A DNA stretch of 64,000 bases from Pyxicephalus adspersus (GCF_032062135.1 NC_092860.1:67015918-67079917), one strand, 5' to 3'. Shown: positions 10,085-22,592, numbered from the stretch's first letter. Notes: a model not told the origin generated them from the letters alone. Program-made: numbers and translations.

Positions 10085-10500
10085 TTATGTCACTTATCGC
10101 CTGCCATTGGAGTCTGCCCATAACTAGAGTATGGTTATCACTAAAATTGCATGTCATTGAGTACCTGTTACTAGGGAATCTGCCTATCACTGAAGTGTCA
10201 GTAAAATCCACATCTTGTTGATTTTGGTATTATCTGCATAGTATTAATATTTGTCTGATGTTAGTAAGATTTGTATGTCATTGTTAATATCTGCTTGTTG
10301 TTGGTATCATCTGCATGTCACCAACATTTCAATGTCATTGGTAATAGCTGCTGTCTTTGGCATTGCCTGCAAGTCACTGATATCTGTTTTTTGATGATAA
10401 TTCCTGTCTTTTAGTGTAATTATTTGTATGTCATTAATTTCTGACTGTTGGTAATATTTGCCTGTCGTTGATATCTGCCTATTGCTGCACATCAATGAAA
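10085..10500. repeat. strongly diverged minisatellite
   Basis: The phrase tctgcctgtcattggta recurs, imperfectly, throughout this stretch, for example ctgccattggagtctgcc, ctgcatgtcaccaa, tgtatgtcattgttaatatc and gcctgtcgttgatatctgcc. The unit is about 17-18 bases, sometimes doubled, and heavily mutated. No coding sense on either strand. Confidence 0.6.
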
Positions 10501-10560
10501 ATAGCTGAAATTCCATAAACTGTAGTTGTAATAGGATAACCACAGGAACCAACTGCAATA

Positions 10561-11430
10561 ATGATGGTAATATGCTAAGTAGATGTCCTCAACAGTTTAG
10601 GGGTTATAAAGCTGTTCCAAGGTGATCCCTGTCTTATGGAAATTAAAGGGAGAAAAAGTCTATTGTTATAAAAGGGTATTGAGAAAGTCTCTCTATTCAA
10701 AACATTAGTGGTATAAAGGAATTAAAGAGGAACTAAACTCAAAAAAAAAATACACTTACCCTCAATCCCGCAGGGCAGTCCGATCACTCTTGGGGGTGCC
10801 CGGCATCGGGTTCCACATCGACCCCGCATCTGTCCCAGAGCCAATGCTCCAGGCACCACCATCTTCATCTTGTCTTCCTGATGAAAAAAAAATTTGCTGA
10901 TGTCACTGCGCATGCATGAGATCGGCAAATTTTTCTCTTTGCGCAAAAAGGCTCCCTCTGCGAGCCTCCCGGGATGCCTGACGTAGGTATCCTGGGAGGC
11001 TTTGCACTCCCATTCATTCTCGACCACCTAGGTGGACGAGAATTAGGGGGTGGTGCTGGACCTAAAAAAAAAAAACAAAAAACAACTGAATTTTTACCTT
11101 ACATAAAAGGGTTGTCTACCCTTTTATGTAGAATGAAAATTGTGAGTTTAGGTACGCTTTAAACTTACTTATGTGGTAAGTTTTTAATGGGAATCAGCTT
11201 ACTAGATGATTTTAGGGAACCCCTGGGTTGTAGGGCTGTTCCTAAAGAAAGCCCTATATTTGGGAATTGAAAAGAAGTAAATATAGTAACTAATTAGGAT
11301 ATTGGAACCCATAAGAGTATAGTGGCAATTGTAATATAGACTTACTTTTAGCGTTGGATTCTAGTGGAGAAGGATGTGGCTCTATAACCCTAAAACTGTT
11401 GAGGACATCTACATAGCATATTACCATCAT
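10561..11430. mobile_element. inverted-repeat element, interrupted
   Basis: The left arm (10561-10609) and right arm (11382-11430) are inverted copies of about 49 bases, near 94% identical by eye: gatggtaatatgc and agatgtcctcaacag on the left answer ctgttgaggacatct and gcatattaccatc on the right. The interior is about 330 bases once the nested MITE at 10722-11162 is removed. No coding capacity. Class not recognised. Confidence 0.8.
10722..11162. mobile_element. TTAA-flanked MITE, nested
   Basis: TTAAAGAGGAACTAAACTC on the left answers gagtttaggtacgctttaa on the right, and TTAA bounds both sides, as expected for piggyBac-type cut-and-paste insertion. It carries an internal perfect 11-bp hairpin at about 11100-11128 (cataaaaggg and cccttttatg). 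It lies inside the inverted-repeat element at 10561-11430. A degraded relative is at 14028-14390. No ORF belongs to it. Confidence 0.8.
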
Positions 11431-12233
11431 GATTTCAGGTAGGTTCCTAATATTTGACACTATTTATAGTACACATCTATTAACGTATCCCCTAATTATT
11501 ACACGTAAACACACGTAAAATTACATTGTCTGAATTCTCTACCATCCCATTCAATTAGGATTTGAATTAACATCCCTATGAAAATCGGTAACATACTACA
11601 TTATAAACTACAATAAGTGCCACAACTTTCTGAATATACACTTTACTATTTATAGTTGAATAGTCTATTATGCCAATATGCAATCCTATATTCACATTAT
11701 TCAGGCATATGGACTTTAAAATAAGCTGTGACTGAATTGAATGAAGAACACGCCCAAACAATATCACCATCTTGTTTTTTTTTTTTATATACAGCCATGT
11801 CCGGAAGTAAGTTTATTTGTAATTTTGATTGGTAATCAAATAGGATATATTCCTACTTATAGAGCCTATTTCCTTTCAAATACAGGCCATTCTTTGGTAA
11901 AAGTGAGATCGAATTAGTAGTATCATTTTCACTTCCCTCTTTTGATCTAAGATCAGTCTTGATTGGCCATCATACATCCAAGTAAATCACACTGTCAATA
12001 TTTGACATTGTGTGTAAATATTATAAAACAGCAATACTATCATGACTACAGGTTGACATTCGATTATACTCACCTATATTAGCATTTTGCATGATTCATT
12101 AATACTCACCTATATCAGTATATTCCCCACCCCTAAGAATAGGAATTTACTTTTGTATTTCATACAATGTTAGACTTACAATGAACTAAATATTATTTTT
12201 GTATGTTTATAACTGACAGCCTTGGTCTCAAAA
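11431..12233. other. no recognised gene
   Basis: A+T-rich non-coding DNA; nothing recognised upstream of hammerhead-like copy B. Confidence 0.45.
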
Positions 12234-12261
12234 AATCCTCTAGGCAAAACGCGTCGGGATT
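12234..12261 (+). ncRNA. hammerhead-like remnant, copy B
   Basis: AATCC and GGATT can still pair as stem I, and the 3' half GGCAAAACGCGTC matches copy F exactly. Most of the first core strand and half of stem II are deleted (only tctagg remains). It is a dead remnant, recognisable only by comparison with the other copies. Confidence 0.4.
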
Positions 12262-12535
12262 CAAACCATCATTCCTTGAATATATGACTAACACCCCGTG
12301 TAAATTTAAAACACAGGCTGACTGCTTCATGTATATAGCATAGGATGGATCTGTTTAGTTGAGGTGAAAGTATAGTAGATCTCTGTTAGTTTCAGGGTGT
12401 CAAACTTTGAAACAATAAATCTTTTTGGAATTTTATTTCAAATGCCTATACAAGCCTGCTTTCCTTCACTTTTTTTCTCTAATACTCTATAGATTCATTC
12501 AGGCTAGGCAGATTTTTTCTCCACATTTATGTTAG

Positions 12536-12969
12536 GATACCCTCTGTCACAGATCCCTACAGGTCCAGGTGATCAGTGCTTCCTTCTTGCTCACCCTCCT
12601 TGCAGTCCCCTGCTGCCAGCACCATCTCTTCCCCTTGACCTAACACTCTGCATACTTCCTGTTCCAAGTCAGTTGATTCTCTGTCAGCTACTACCTTGCC
12701 TCAGAGAACCAGGGTATTCCATAGACGCACTCCCACTGCTGGCAAACATCTGATTATCAGATTGTCTCAGCAACAGCACTCCCTCTGCTGGTGGGATTGA
12801 TGTCTGTGGCTCACTTGATCCACACCCATCACCTGACATTCCCTTCTTAAGGAAGTGACCGGGCAACAGGAAGTTGCCTGAACAAGGAGTTCCTTTGGCT
12901 CTGCTTCCAGGTTCCTGTTGTTTGTTTCTCTTGTTCCAGATTCCTTGTGTACCGACCTTGGCTTGTTTT
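12536..12969 (+). mobile_element. LTR-like block, probably Gypsy-type
   Basis: A C/T-rich, G+C-richer block begins near ctgtcacagatcc and ends in ccagattccttgtgtaccg and accttggcttg. I recall that last phrase from frog Gypsy-type LTR or leader sequence. No gag or pol is adjacent. A SINE interrupts or abuts its 3' end. The assignment rests on memory of the family. Confidence 0.35.
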
Positions 12970-13107
12970 TGGGATGTGGTAGGAAACCCACACAAATACA
13001 GGGAGAATCTGAAAACTCATGCATATAGTGTCCTGGCCAAGATTCGAACCTGGGACCTAGTGCTGCAAAAGCCAGAACACTAACCTCTGAGCCACCATGC
13101 TGCCCTG
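12970..13107 (-). mobile_element. V-SINE-like element, 5' part
   Basis: Read on the minus strand this is the tRNA-derived head of a SINE: gggcagcatggtggctcag near the start, then the box-B-like stretch seen on the plus strand as aagattcgaacctggga, then the conserved central part (aggaaacccacacaa on the plus strand). The 3' tail is missing. The same family is more complete at 13600-13914. Confidence 0.85.
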
Positions 13108-13599
13108 TTATCACTCTTGGGCACCTAGTGGTTTCCAGTAGATGCATGGGTTAAAACATTTGAGATAGTTTACTTTAATATGACCACATAATTTAACATA
13201 ACACAACTAAATATACAAAGCGAAATTTGCTAAGGGCTTATTTTCTTAGTTTCTCAATGCACCTCAACACACAAAGTATTTTAAATGTTTTTCCCAATGC
13301 AGTGTTTTACAGTGCATTACAACAGAGCATTTGCATCTCTATGTTGTGGTGCGCTGTAGTACAGGTGCAATTAGATCAATGGCATATATGTGCTTGGATT
13401 TAGAATAAACAGCTACGCACAGCAATGCACATACACTGTGCAATACCACCTACTGCAGGAACATGTATCAAACAATTTTAGCATTTATTACAACAGAAAG
13501 GTACCTCAATGCTGGTGTATTCAATATACAAAGCTTGCCTGGGATTTTCTAAAGCCAAATTTTAGTTAATAAGGTCATATTAGAAAAATTGTATTTGAG

Positions 13600-13914
13600 T
13601 GGCACAGTGGCTTAGTGATTACCACATTGGCCTTTACAGTGCTAGGTCCCAGGTTTGAATCTTGGCCAGGGCGCTAGCTGCATGGAGTTTGCATGTTCAC
13701 CCTGTGCTTGTGTGGGGTGCTTCAATTTCCTCCCACATTCCAACTATGTGCAGATAGGTTAATTGGCTTCCCCAAATTGATCTAGGACTGTGGTAATGAC
13801 ATGAATATGGTGGGATATTAGATTGTGAGCCCCTTCGAGGCACAGCTAGTGACATGACTATGGACTTTGTGAAGCGTTGTGTAATATGTCAGTGCTATAT
13901 AAATACTAGTTAAT
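13600..13914 (+). mobile_element. V-SINE-like element, near full length
   Basis: The head is tRNA-like: ggcacagtggcttagtgat carries a box-A-like segment and aggtttgaatcttgg a box-B-like one, the internal RNA polymerase III promoter of such SINEs. The conserved centre follows (catggagtttgcatgttc, aatttcctcccacattcc), then the tail gattgtgagcccctt and gtgctatataaatact. Length is about 315 bases. Transposition would have used a partner LINE. Confidence 0.9.
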
Positions 13915-14027
13915 GTTAAAGTTTCACTACAAAAATGTTATCTACTGTTAAATATATACATATATTTAGACTGAGAATATGGTAAAAACATCAATGATGT
14001 GTAGATCCAGAGGTATGGGCAGTTACA

Positions 14028-14390
14028 TTTATAAGAAAAACTCAACTGTTGCTGTAAAATTGAGCTTGATCCCACCCTCCTTGCAGTCGGTACACAAGAT
14101 TCCATCCTACTCTCATCTTATATGACTTGCCGGAGATCAGGGCATGCACAGAAGGAGCAGCCCCCCGGGATGTGTAACGTAGGTATCCCCGGAGGCTTTG
14201 CAATCCCATTCACTGAGAGGGGAGCTACTGCACCCTTTTTTATAAAAAAAAAAAAAAAAGTCGGAATCTGACAAATCATGCATAAAGAAGGGTGTTGAAC
14301 TTAAAAAAAACAACCTAATTTTTTACTTTAATAAAGAAGTTGTCTACCCTTTTATGTAAAGTAAAAATTCTGAGTTTCGGTCTGCTTTAA
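14028..14390. mobile_element. TTAA MITE, degraded copy
   Basis: The right end, gtctacccttttatgtaaag then tgagtttcggtctgctttaa, matches that of the MITE at 10722-11162, and the centre shares gaggctttgcaatcccattc-type sequence. The left end is diverged (aaaaactcaactg). Confidence 0.65.
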
Positions 14391-14707
14391 CTGATATGAT
14401 AAACCGTATGTATTTATATTTTGTAACAATAAAAATTCTAAAACTAGCTTTGCTGCTTACAGTGATATGACAATTTATTATTTATTTATTCATTTAATAA
14501 TTTTTTTTAAAATAAATCTAAAGCAAATAAGTGTAAATATTTAGTTATTATTAGTCTAAGTTATAGAATTAATGTTTTATTACATGTGTATTTTTTCTAT
14601 TGTTTTAGACATAAAAGGTTTACTTATTAGCCTAAATAAATAAAATACAAAGCTTGTAGAAATCTTGCCTTGCACGTGCTTTTTTGGCATTGCCCTTTTA
14701 AGAGTAA

Positions 14708-14826
14708 AAAACACACACACACATACACATACACACACACACAATGTCATCAGGGTGGGAGGGATGAACGATTCCTGGAACAGCTGAACAAAAAAAAAAA
14801 AAAAAAAAGAAAAAGAAAAAAAAAAA
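14708..14826. repeat. (CA)n and poly-purine tracts
   Basis: (CA)n with a few TA interruptions at 14708-14743, and a poly-A/AG tract at about 14789-14826. Confidence 0.95.
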
Positions 14827-17800
14827 AGCTCTGGCTGTTTCAAGATCCCCCATTAGAAAATGTGCGTGATTTGTGGCCAATGCTTCAGGGATGTAAAAAA
14901 CTGAAGGGGTAGCTATGGAGATAGAGAGAGCATTGCTGGCTGCTTCCTTTGACAGGTGTTGAGTAGGAAAAGTCTGAAACAAGCATGTATGCCAAAGGGA
15001 AAGGATCCACTGTCCCCTCTGATAGCCAGGCAAGGGAAAAGTAAGTGTGAATCCATTGTAATGTTCACTGCATAGACCTCGCTGCTTTATTTCCATGCTC
15101 CTGAATGGGATGTTAGGAATAAAGTGCAGGGGATGGAGGTGAGGGGTCTGTGGATGATCCTGGGCACAGAGATCTGCTTTTCAATGCTGCAACTTTGTTA
15201 TCCCATGCTAGGAGAATGTTACAACTTACAGCGACTGTCCCACATGTCCCCGCACACAGAAAGGACTTGGCTGTGACTGTGTTTCTTGCCCTGGGATATT
15301 GCAATATTGCATTGCTGATTAGTGATTTCAATGGTCTTTCCAGTGCATGCGATGGATGTGGGTGCTTTGTTGTAGTGCAGGCAACTTTTTTCACCAATGA
15401 ACAACCTTCTCATCCTTATATTTGATCAAATAGCTGCTTGTGTTCTGTTGCTGGATATTAAATTGTATTGCAGTTTTCAAGGGATCCCACCAGATCACTT
15501 TAAGTTTCTGTGACTTTACTTTGTGTAGTATGTGCTTGTGTCTTATCTTATGTACAAGGTTAATATTATTAAATCTGCTGGTAATATAGGGAGCTAAACA
15601 AGGGTGACAGCTCTATTGTAACTTGTCATGGATGTTGAATAAAAAAGTTTTTCAGACATTGTTAATTTCTAAGGAAAGTTGGACAATTTACTTTCTTTCT
15701 GTGGTGTGTATATGGTTCCTCTTATAAAAGGTATTGCTTGTATTCCTTTAAATGTGTGCATTACTTGTTAGAAGGAAGAGATCTATTTGAATGATAATGA
15801 TGAAGTCGGAATTGCTGATTTCATTATTTTAAATCTCCCTCCTGATTTTTGTTTCTTTTCATTGGAAGATACTATGCCAAGTTTACCTACCTATTGGAGC
15901 TCAATGTTAGAGTAGGCTGTGGTAATGTTTCTAAATTAAGTTGGCCAACTCTTATTCTGTTAAAGTTGTTGGCTTCCACTTTGCAACAGGATGCCCCCCA
16001 CCGCACCCCCTCCCGCAACTACTTTCTAGCACAGCAAGGGATGCTCTTAGAGCCAGCTGTAACAATGACCTGCATCCTCATTGTGCTTCTTAGTCCCTTT
16101 AATACTTTATACACACGAATAAAACCCAGGACTTATCAAAAAAACATTGGCCCATCAGAGTTTAATGTGCCTACTTAATCTCTTTGTTTATGGTTTCAAC
16201 ATTTCCTGTATACTTAGGTTTACTACTCATTCATGAAATAAAATTATTGTTTTGTTGTGATTGTGGTAAGCATAAATTCCCATTTTAACACTATGTCAAC
16301 ATTCACACTTGCACTCTAATGCTACAGGTAATCCTAAATGATAACTCCTAAGTAAATACTGGCAATAAACTATAATGTATTTATTGGGAAGTTAAATATA
16401 TGGCGAGTACAATCAGAGAGCCAATGATCACAAAATGTGTTTACCTTTTCCTATTGTTGTTGTTTTCTTATATGTGTGCCTTCAGCATGAGTTCAGCTTA
16501 GCTATATGCTTTAACCACCTGCAGTTAGTTCTTTTTATAACAGTGGGTGTTGATTTATATACAGTGAACGTTTTTCTGAGTGTACCAAAATATGCCTGGT
16601 ACCTTTAAAAGCAAATGCTAAACTTTCGTAACTATCCGCTCTGTTAAAATAACCAAATTGTTTGGTGGTGTACAAGTCCCTGGTATTTACATGTTTACTA
16701 TCTGACCTTCAAAATCAAGCAATGGATTATGGTATAATTAACTCCAAACACATTTTCTGGATACCTGGTTAATCAGATTGACCTGTTCAATTCCTATTTA
16801 TAAACTGATAGTCTATTATTTCATTCATATTTACTAAAATGCTCCACCCGCATAAATAAAAGCAGCACAGATATTGTGATGCATGTTATATTCAATAAGG
16901 TGGTAATGTATGCTATGTATGTAATTATGTTTGCCATACAGAGACAAACTAACAGGAGACCTGTGGTCCATTCAAAGAATAGATCATCACTCCCCCAGAG
17001 TTCAAAGTTCTCACTGCATGCCTGCGTTTTGTGTTCTGTGTTGATATATTTTATATATGTAACCAAAGAAATTGTAGTTACCTTTTAAATGTAGAAAATG
17101 GATAACCACATTTTTTTTCCAGCAAACCGGAAACTCTGTTTAATCTCCAGGACTGTTATCACTTCTTTCTACACCTTAATGTTACCAAGTTATCATAAGT
17201 CATGCTTAGTTTGCTGATCAAACTTATAGATAATAGCATAAAACTTTCTAACAACAATAATGGGTAATTTTTTTTTGTATGGTGCAAACTGAGAAAGGTG
17301 ACCTGATCAGTAGAAAGTAAGTAGAATTTTGTGTGTAAGTGTATTTTGAACTCCTAAAGTACACTGCATCCTTTGGCACTTGCATGATTGTTCACATTTA
17401 GTTAAGATCTATGCAGTCATTTTTAGCTGTATGATTGTCTCCTGACCCTGGGCTTGTTAAATTTAAAAAGCTTCATTTTGTAGAGATAATTTTTTAATAT
17501 ACTTATAATAATGTTTTCCTTATCACTTTTGTACAAATGCATTAGTCCATTGGACCATAACAAGGCATTTGAAAACTGGACAACCTCTGTGGATCCTGGT
17601 TCAGTGTTTACATGGCTTACTTCTATCTCTAGCTTAGATAAGGAAAAAAAAAAAGAAATCTGCTATACAGCATGTCTCTTTTTCATTCTGCAGCAGCTCT
17701 AAGCTTTTGAAACTGTCAAAAACTTTAAATGTAGCAATACAGCAGCTCAGAGGTATTCCATATTCCTTTGGTGTATCGATTGGCCTAAGGAATATTATTC

Positions 17801-18734
17801 CCCACATGTATGACTTGGGCACTACATTTCTGGGAGGACTACGTTGAGACACAAGTTTAATTTCAGGCATCCTCTTCTTTTTAGGTGACACTTATTAGGT
17901 TACCATTTACACTTTTTCATTCTGGTGCTTAATGTTCATTATGTCACCCATTCACATGTTTCATTGTCCACTGCACTAGAACTGCACCTACACCTTTTTT
18001 CTGTTGCAGTTCACCACAGCACACAGTAGTGTGTTATTTTAAATAAAAAGCACCATATTACACTATGGCATGTATCATGTAATTAATTGATTGCTACATA
18101 ATATAGTGCTTTCTTGTTGGGGGATTCTCTGGATATTTTACTTCAGCAATGGACTGCAGTTTAAGGTTAACACATCACTGACAAACTTATTAATGTAAAA
18201 AAAATTACATTATTATCCAAAGACAGTCTAATTCCTGAAAACTTTTTGGCAAAATAAAATAGACATATAGTTTGAGCCACTGGATGGCACTGTTTATAAA
18301 ATAAAAAATATGGTTAGCAGGTAGCAGCTTCCATACATTTTAAATGTGATAACTCAAGTTCTCTTTTTTAATAAAGTTGAAGATATGTGTTTACTAAATA
18401 TTATCCACTGACAAATATCCAGACTATGGGAGTCTCCAAATTTTTTTCTATATATTTATTGTGAACCTTGGTTCTTCATCCCCTTCTACAAAGGAAAAAA
18501 GTAGTATTTTCCTAACTCCAGTTCTCAAGTCAGGTCTTGTATACAGATATATAAAAGCCTAACCTAAGTCAAAATGTTAGGGTTAGAACCTATGTGCAGT
18601 TTACATTGTGATGATTGTGTACCCGTTGGGGAAATTTCCCTTTACCTCCTGATCTTGTATATCACTAGGACATTTCTAATTAATCACAAAATAGAGCACA
18701 GTTTATGTTCCTAAAAAGCACACCACATGTTCCC
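14827..18734. other. 3.9 kb without a recognised gene
   Basis: I see no coding domain, splice-supported exon or repeat I can name. Overlapping frames on both strands at 15113-15425 have ordinary base composition but no motif. A first exon of an unknown gene cannot be excluded. 13200-13400 and 17970-18040 share vague tgcacctnnac and cagcncaccaca patterns, possibly one old repeat. Confidence 0.4.
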
Positions 18735-18939
18735 ACTATAGCCATGTACAGACGATAGATGGACGTCAGATTTGCTGTTGCTGTAAATGCAATTTGTGAA
18801 TGTTTCCAGATGAATGAACGAGCACTGTTCAATGGAGAAGGAGGAAAACAAGCGAGTAGCACCCTGCTGTGCTCTCTTCCAAAGAAAAGCACATCTTTCC
18901 TGATTATATGAATCATCTCATGTGTGTACATAGCTTGAG
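18735..18939. mobile_element. Harbinger-type MITE
   Basis: The ends are inverted: ctatagccatgtacagacga on the left and tcatgtgtgtacatagcttg on the right. The tgtgtac core matches the Harbinger end at 9322-9338. About 205 bases, no ORF. Probably mobilised by a transposase like that at 7399-8998. Confidence 0.65.
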
Positions 18940-18970
18940 TGACTTTGTCTAGATTTCAGATGATGTCATC

Positions 18971-19007
18971 AGGCTGCTGCAGACAGGAGGACTGTCTGCA
19001 GCAGCCT
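18971..19007. repeat. perfect 16-bp hairpin
   Basis: AGGCTGCTGCAGACAG (18971-18986), loop GAGGA, and its exact complement CTGTCTGCAGCAGCCT (18992-19007). It is G+C-rich in an A+T-rich setting. Not part of a repeat I recognise. Confidence 0.9.
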
Positions 19008-19009
19008 AT

Positions 19010-19072
19010 ATTATACTATAATATTGAGACTTATTATATTATTATTATTATACTATAATATTGAGACTTTAG
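19010..19072. repeat. short tandem duplication
   Basis: The phrase tatactataatattgagact occurs twice, about 40 bases apart, separated by a TTA tract and immediately after the 16-bp hairpin. Confidence 0.85.
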
Positions 19073-20029
19073 AGGACTAAGCTGTATCAGACACATGTAA
19101 AATTGCCAAATATTGCAAACATGTCAGGCATTTAGAGCCGCCCCGTGTTCTGTGCACACTTCCTGTGTCATCTCAAGGACTAATTAGCTCTACCAGTTCT
19201 CCCAGAACAATTCTCCCTATTTTGTATAGATGGGGAGAGGGAAAAGTAACCAGCATTTTTTGTAATTGTAGTCTAACTATTTACTGCTTAGGTTTTTTGC
19301 TCTGACATATGCTTTGACAGTTTATAATATTTTTTTAATTAATGTATTTTTATATTCTGCATATCATTTTAACAGCTGCAGCCCACCATCTGCCATGAAA
19401 AGTTTGTTACTGTATCCTCTGCATGTATCATATTTCAAATGAAGGTTAATAAACAGATTGTAGACAGGAAGTGGTTAAATTTTTGTAGAAGTCATCAGAA
19501 TGTTATGTAGTATTGTGGAATGACCACCAAAATAGCCTTCTTTGGTAGACATTTTATTTTAACATAAGCCTAGTCCAGACAGAGATTTTTCCCACAACAT
19601 TTGCCCAGAGACAAGCTTTAGATGTTCTGGATACTAATTTTATAAGCAGTGATAAACTCCACCGACTCTTTAGAATCAGCATGCAAATCATTACATTAAA
19701 CTAAGTATTGAGGTGCTGATGCCACCCCAATGGCAATAGGCAGAGAGATGTCCATGCATGAATAATAGCATGGTAGGACTAATCATGCAACATAGTTGGC
19801 AAAATAAAGCAACACCCTTGCAAATATTTTTTGTCATTGTTCTGAATATTGTAAAGGGGTGGGATTGGACAGGTTGTTGCACAAACATTTGACCGTGAGA
19901 TGCAACATTTTGTTAAATAGATGCAACAATTTTTTGGAAGCCTGCAATGTGTGATCAAAAACCATGAAAACATAATTAGGAGTATAATGCTCTGATGGAG
20001 AAAACTCATTAACCTTTTATGTATACTGG
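19073..20029. other. no recognised feature
   Basis: Non-coding; nothing named. Confidence 0.45.
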
Positions 20030-20345
20030 GTCTGGTTCTCCTAAAGGCAGACCTGGATCAAGAGAGTAACTAGACTCTAGGTTGAGGACTTCACAACCTC
20101 ACGTTTATTGTGAATAAAATTGAGAAACAAAGAAAAAGCAACAGTCATGCAGCTTACAAGATTCGTGCACCTTGGGGCTGTACGCACAAAGCAGCACCCT
20201 AAACCCATAGAAAGTAACCTTAGGTCACCACTCAAATGACACAATTACTGTTGGTCTTCCCAGCCTTATAAGTGTACTGCAGCAGATCTATCTGACTTTT
20301 CATGAATCACTATCATAATTATAGCTACAAATGAGGGATTCGTTT
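20030..20345 (-). mobile_element. LTR-like block
   Basis: On the minus strand a TATA-like TTATAAGG (20271-20264) is followed about 160 bases later by AATAAA (20109-20104) and a G/T-containing stretch. This is the same promoter, R region and poly(A) layout as at 2428-2973, though the sequences are not obviously related. No internal coding region is nearby. The ends are undefined. Confidence 0.35.
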
Positions 20346-21899
20346 TAGACTAGAAATGTTCTTCCTTCCCAGATGAACAGAAATCATATATATCTATATG
20401 TTTACTGCCCTACCTTTAGTGAACCTGTATGTAAAATAGTGTCTGGCAAGTTAGTTACAGAAGAAATGACCATAACAGGACATGTGCTGTAAAGAGACTT
20501 TCCTTTATTAATATATTGGTCTCTCCAAAACACTGAATGAGAAAATAAATCTTATAATAATGAAATATATTTCTTTCATATGGTAAAATTTGGCTAAAAC
20601 TTGTTTAAACGCACTTCTTTGGCTAAATTAAATAATTTGGAAAACAATTTATACTCATTATCTAAAATTACTTTTTCCAACATAAATAAACCAGAAATGG
20701 TATTTATGCAGGATTAAAATTTGCCCCCCAAGAGATCTTAAGTTAGATCTTATCTCAGCTTGTTGTAATATAATGCATATGAATTATTTACATATGAATG
20801 AACATTATTTGCATGTGATTGTATTTGTATACTTGTGTACTCTTCAAAATAGAGCTTTGACCACGGAGCTCCACAGGGAATAGTTAAGCCATGTGTGCGA
20901 TCAGGTTTTTCATTCAGTTTGTACAGACAATATGTAGGCTATACCAGTGCATATTTACCATGAGGTGAATGACAGGGAGCAAGGAACCTTTGTTATTCTT
21001 TGATTTGTTCATACATTGCTTAACATTGGATTTGAGGGACAGGGGGCACATATTTCACTTTATTTAAACTGGTGCATTGGATTACATATGTGTTTTTGTC
21101 AATGATTGCATAAATGCTTAATACTAAGATACAGATCCTGTACAATAATGTATTTTTCTATATCAGGAAGCACTAGTAATGATTTGTTTATTTTACACTA
21201 AATTACCCAATATCAAGGTCTGTAAAATAAATGCTGGTCAACATTTAACCACTGCACAGCTTCATGCAGTCATATATATCCATAAACTTTGTATAACTTT
21301 AAATTTTATAGTTTCGTCTTATTTTTGTATAAAATACTCATATTTTTATGAAATCCTCAGAGCTCTGTCAGCTCTGCACAGAAATCAGTAAAATGTGTTC
21401 TGCTGATATCTAATGATTATTTTTCCCCTTTACTAGCTTTTTCGTTAAAGACACTCTGCCACCACATAAATAAAAATAAATAAATTTAAAAAATTTAAAA
21501 AACACTTTGATACATATTGGTCCTCTTGTCCACACTGGTGTGTTTAAGATATATCACTGCCTAATTGGCAGTTGACCCTTACATCTCTACAGAACTCAGA
21601 AGCATATAGTAATTGGCATTAGGATCCACAGCACAGTGGAGGACCCAGCATCTGACACATTCAGGATTGATGGGTATAAAGATTCTTTAGGCACTGGTAT
21701 CTTTTGAATAGGGCTGAATTTTTAAAAACTGAAAAAGCATTCCCTAGGTTCTATTCACCTTTGTCTAGGTGGAGATAATGTCAGGCAGGTTGCAGAACAC
21801 ATTTTTTCAGTCCCTTCCCCAGTAATCACCTATACAGTAACACTGCAACTTTGTATTAAGGTAATAGGCCACATGTTCATGACATCTCTAGGCCAGTTT
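20346..21899. other. no recognised feature
   Basis: A+T-rich, non-coding. No domain or element identified. Confidence 0.45.
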
Positions 21900-22170
21900 C
21901 TTAGGCTATGTACAGATGATTCTCGTCCAAAAATCACCTCAGGGCTAGTATCAGACAAGAATGTGGCATGTGTACAGCAGTCGTCCGACCACGATCTGCA
22001 CTGGCGGATCAACAAATGACCAATGATCATAATACAAGTTTTCCCCCTCCCTCTTCATAAAGGCAGATTGGCGCTGTACGTACAGCGCTCGTTCAGTCTT
22101 TTGTCGTTGGAAAGGATCGTGAAAGATCTTTACCTACAACAATTATTTGAATGTGTGTATGTAGTCTTAG
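21900..22170. mobile_element. Harbinger-type MITE
   Basis: Left end ttaggctatgtacagatgat and right end gaatgtgtgtatgtagtctt are imperfect inverted repeats. The interior holds paired cgtccgacc and cgttggaaaggatcgt-type sequence. It resembles the element at 18735-18939 and the Harbinger end near 9330. Confidence 0.65.
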
Positions 22171-22545
22171 AAAGTGGATGAATGTCCTGTAAAACACTTT
22201 AACTAAGATAGTTCTATAGTAATAGAGGAAAAAGTAGGTGAAAAAAGTGTTGGTAGTGGTGGGTAGGTGGTGTGTATTGTGATTTCTGTAAGGGTTAATA
22301 AATAGCTACAAGTGACACATGTTCACTCATGCAATTAGTATGAAAATATATAGCTGATGAATAAATCTTATTATCCCTTCCAATCAAATTGTGGCAAAAA
22401 ATGTGTATTGGAGGACAGATTGAAGTTTATCTAAGCTCAAAACCAAAATTGTAATATTAATATAATAAATGTGATGACTGCATTTGTTTTATTTTCTATT
22501 AATTTTTCTCTTGTAAACACACTTCCTAGACTATGCATGTGTATG

Positions 22546-22550
<5 letters not shown>

Positions 22551-22592
<42 letters not shown>
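22551..22592. repeat. (TA)n microsatellite
   Basis: About 21 TA units. Confidence 0.95.

Noticed and set aside
12684..13147. overlapping frames of 103 and 126 codons on the minus strand
   Set aside because: They span a SINE head and an LTR-like block; the translation is of repeat sequence.
15113..15425. possible first exon or promoter (overlapping frames on both strands)
   Set aside because: Ordinary composition but no CpG island, splice-supported exon or homologous motif; left as unassigned.
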